Source: Fimbriimonadaceae bacterium (GTDB lineage: Bacteria > Armatimonadota > Fimbriimonadia > Fimbriimonadales > Fimbriimonadaceae). Taken from it: a DNA stretch of 6,568 nucleotides. The stretch covers positions 1-6,568 of the forward strand of contig JAIBBE010000234.1 of assembly GCA_019694835.1 (NCBI GenBank), in the 5' to 3' direction. This document shows, piece after piece, positions 4,873 to 6,568 of the stretch. A program made the position numbers and the translations under genes. The notes beneath the pieces are model-generated. The model saw only the letters and a list, made by a program, of their open reading frames with translations, was not told the DNA's origin and did not search any database. The stretch's first letter is position 1; every line of letters starts with the position of its first letter.

Positions 4873-6543
4873 ATGATTCTCCGACCACGCCAACGCGAGT
4901 TCGTGGCGCGCTGTGTCGGGGCACTCAAGACCCACGGCAATACGCTGGGGGTCGCCCCGACCGGTGCTGGCAAGACCATCTGCCTTTCCGGCACGGCGGG
5001 CGAGTTTCTCGCCCATCCCGATGCCAAGGCATGTGTGCTGGCCCATCGCGACGAACTCACCACGCAGAACCAGAGCAAGTTCTCGCGAGTAAATCCTGGC
5101 ATCAGCACCTCGGTGTTCGATGCCCGTCAGAAATCCTGGGAGGGTCAGGCCACCTTTGCGATGGTGCAAACCCTGGCCCGCAATCTCGACCAGTTGCCGA
5201 CGCTGGATCTGCTGGTCATCGACGAGGCGCATCACAGCGCCGCACCGACCTACCGACAAGTGATCGACACGACGCTCGCCCGAAATCCACATGCGCTGAT
5301 CTTCGGCGTCACCGCCACACCCAATCGTGGTGACGGTAAAGGGCTGCGGGAAGTGTTCTCGAACGTGGCCGACCAGATCCGATTGGGCGAACTCATCCGT
5401 TCCGGCCATCTGGTCTCACCACGCACTTTCGTCATCGATGTCGGCACCCGCGATGCCTTGGGTGGTGTGAGGAAACTGGCCGAGGACTACGACATGAACG
5501 CCGTAGCCACGATCATGAACACCTCCCCCGTCAATGCCGCTGTCGTCCGTCACTGGAAGGAGCGTGCGTCGGGGCGCAAGACCATCGCGTTCGGCGCGAC
5601 GGTGGCGCATGCCCAGGCCGTTTGCAATGCATTCCTGGCCGAGGGTGTATCGGCAGCCGTGGTGCATGGCGACATGTCCGAGGCCGACCGCAAGGCCACG
5701 CTCGCTGAGTTTGAGACTGGCCACCTGACGGTGATCGTCAACGTCGCCGTACTCACCGAGGGCTACGACTACACCCCGACCTCCTGCATCGTCCTGCTGC
5801 GCCCGAGCTCCTACAAATCGACGCTGATTCAGATGATCGGTCGCGGTCTGCGTGTCGTCGATCCGACCGAACACCCGGGTGTGATCAAGACCGACTGCGT
5901 CGTACTTGATTTCGGCACGGCCTCGCTCGTTCATGGCAGCCTCGAGCAGGAAGTCGATCTCGATGGCTTTGAGAGCAACGGCGAGGCGCCGACCAAGGAG
6001 TGCCCCAGTTGTGCGGCACAGATTCCGATGGCGTCGCGAGAGTGTCCGCTGTGCGGCCACTCATTCAAACAGGAGGAGTCGGACGAAAAAGGTGTTCTCG
6101 ACGATTTCGTGATGACCGAAATCGATCTGCTGAAGCGCTCGAATTTCTCGTGGTGCGATCTTTTCGGCGACGACTGCGCCTTGTTGGCCGCTGGATTTAA
6201 GGCCTGGGCCGGTGTGTTCTTCCTAGAGGGGCGCTGGTATGCCGTCGGCGGCTTTGAGAAAACGCCAGTGCGACTTCTCGGCGTGGGCGAACGGACGGTC
6301 TGTCTGGCACAAGCCAACGACTGGCTTAACGAGCAGGAGTCGGACGATGCGGCCCACAAATCCCGGCGCTGGCTGAACGAATTGCCGACTCCTGGCCAAT
6401 TGCGCTACCTGCCGCCCGAGGCTCGTGCCGACTTCGGTCTAACCCGCTATCAAGCCTCGGCACTGCTGACGTTCAGGTTCAACAAGCACGCCATCCAGCG
6501 GGTGGTGCATGCCGCGAACCAAAGCTATCTGGAGGCCGCGTGA
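4873..6543 (+). CDS. SF2 DEAH-box helicase with C-terminal zinc ribbon
   Basis: This 556-residue protein has a full set of superfamily 2 motifs: RPRQ at 4-7 (Q-like), motif I APTGAGKT at 28-35, Ia VLAHRDEL at 55-62, motif II DEAH at 117-120, motif III TATP at 147-150, motif V around VNVAVLTEGYDYT (289-301) and motif VI QMIGRGLR (320-327). A zinc ribbon follows with CxxC pairs at 377/380 and 391/394. The end (504-546) contains PTPGQLRYLP and LTRYQASALL, a small helical module I associate with phage helicases. It should use ATP to unwind or remodel branched DNA in phage replication or recombination, beside the ATPase and ssDNA-binding protein. AAGGAG at 4859-4864 overlaps the previous stop and lies 8 bases before the ATG. 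All catalytic motifs look intact. The exact substrate (fork, D-loop, RNA:DNA) is not visible. Confidence 0.93.
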   Translation: MILRPRQREFVARCVGALKTHGNTLGVAPTGAGKTICLSGTAGEFLAHPDAKACVLAHRDELTTQNQSKFSRVNPGISTSVFDARQKSWEGQATFAMVQTLARNLDQLPTLDLLVIDEAHHSAAPTYRQVIDTTLARNPHALIFGVTATPNRGDGKGLREVFSNVADQIRLGELIRSGHLVSPRTFVIDVGTRDALGGVRKLAEDYDMNAVATIMNTSPVNAAVVRHWKERASGRKTIAFGATVAHAQAVCNAFLAEGVSAAVVHGDMSEADRKATLAEFETGHLTVIVNVAVLTEGYDYTPTSCIVLLRPSSYKSTLIQMIGRGLRVVDPTEHPGVIKTDCVVLDFGTASLVHGSLEQEVDLDGFESNGEAPTKECPSCAAQIPMASRECPLCGHSFKQEESDEKGVLDDFVMTEIDLLKRSNFSWCDLFGDDCALLAAGFKAWAGVFFLEGRWYAVGGFEKTPVRLLGVGERTVCLAQANDWLNEQESDDAAHKSRRWLNELPTPGQLRYLPPEARADFGLTRYQASALLTFRFNKHAIQRVVHAANQSYLEAA

Positions 6544-6568
6544 AATGTGCCGTCTGCTCTCGCGAAGC
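6540..6568 (+). CDS. Start of a small CxxC-containing protein, cut by the right edge
   Basis: GTG at 6540 overlaps the helicase stop as GTGA and opens a frame reading MKCAVCSREA to the window end. GGAGG at 6531-6535 lies 4 bases upstream, rather close. The early CxxC (residues 3 and 6) suggests a small zinc-binding protein of the kind common in phage early operons. An alternative is ATG at 6545 in another frame, with a better SD distance of 9 bases but no recognisable motif (MCRLLSRS). The GTG frame is preferred on the motif and the coupling; only 29 bases are visible. Confidence 0.5.

Noticed and set aside
4114..5409. 431-codon open frame on the minus strand
   Set aside because: It lies antisense to the ATPase end, the ssDNA-binding gene and the helicase motifs, which are clearly coding on the plus strand. 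The translation is Arg/Gly-rich without a domain, as expected for an antisense shadow in GC-rich coding DNA.
5416..6060. 214-codon minus-strand open frame
   Set aside because: It is antisense to helicase motifs V, VI and the zinc ribbon; no SD or recognisable domain.

Overview
The window looks like part of a temperate-phage or prophage genome from a moderately GC-rich proteobacterium. A beta- or gammaproteobacterial host is a guess from base composition and codon use; no taxonomic marker such as an rRNA or tRNA is present. All genes read rightward on the plus strand, mostly with short gaps or overlaps and usually with clear Shine-Dalgarno (SD) sequences. No integrase, repressor, structural gene, tRNA, IS element or CRISPR array is visible.

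Left module (1-2302). A possible 3' end of a gene (2-61) overlaps an unrecognised 409-residue protein (54-1283). That gene overlaps by 38 bases an unrecognised 335-residue protein (1246-2253) whose C-terminal domain looks like a winged helix. The cassette ends at a strong intrinsic terminator (2281-2302). By eye its base composition is more AT-rich than the genes to the right. It is the only part of the window whose role is really unknown, and it could be accessory cargo.

Control region (2303-2440). Between the terminator and the next operon lie three direct copies of CCCGTACA at about one and two helical turns, followed by a perfect 10-base inverted repeat. The right arm of that repeat covers the GTG start of the first gene, and its loop carries the SD sequence. 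No clear sigma70 promoter is visible, although one must lie here or further upstream.

Right module (2436-6568, running off the edge). This is a compact phage early operon: a small excisionase/AlpA-like HTH protein, two small unknown proteins, a RecA-fold ATPase of the Sak4/AAA_24 type, a DUF669-like OB-fold protein (probable phage ssDNA-binding protein), and an SF2 DEAH helicase with a zinc ribbon. The start of a CxxC-containing small protein follows. The ATPase and ssDNA-binding protein probably work together in single-strand annealing or recombination, with the helicase serving replication or branch processing. The HTH protein at the front of the operon is a candidate autoregulator acting on the repeats upstream of it.
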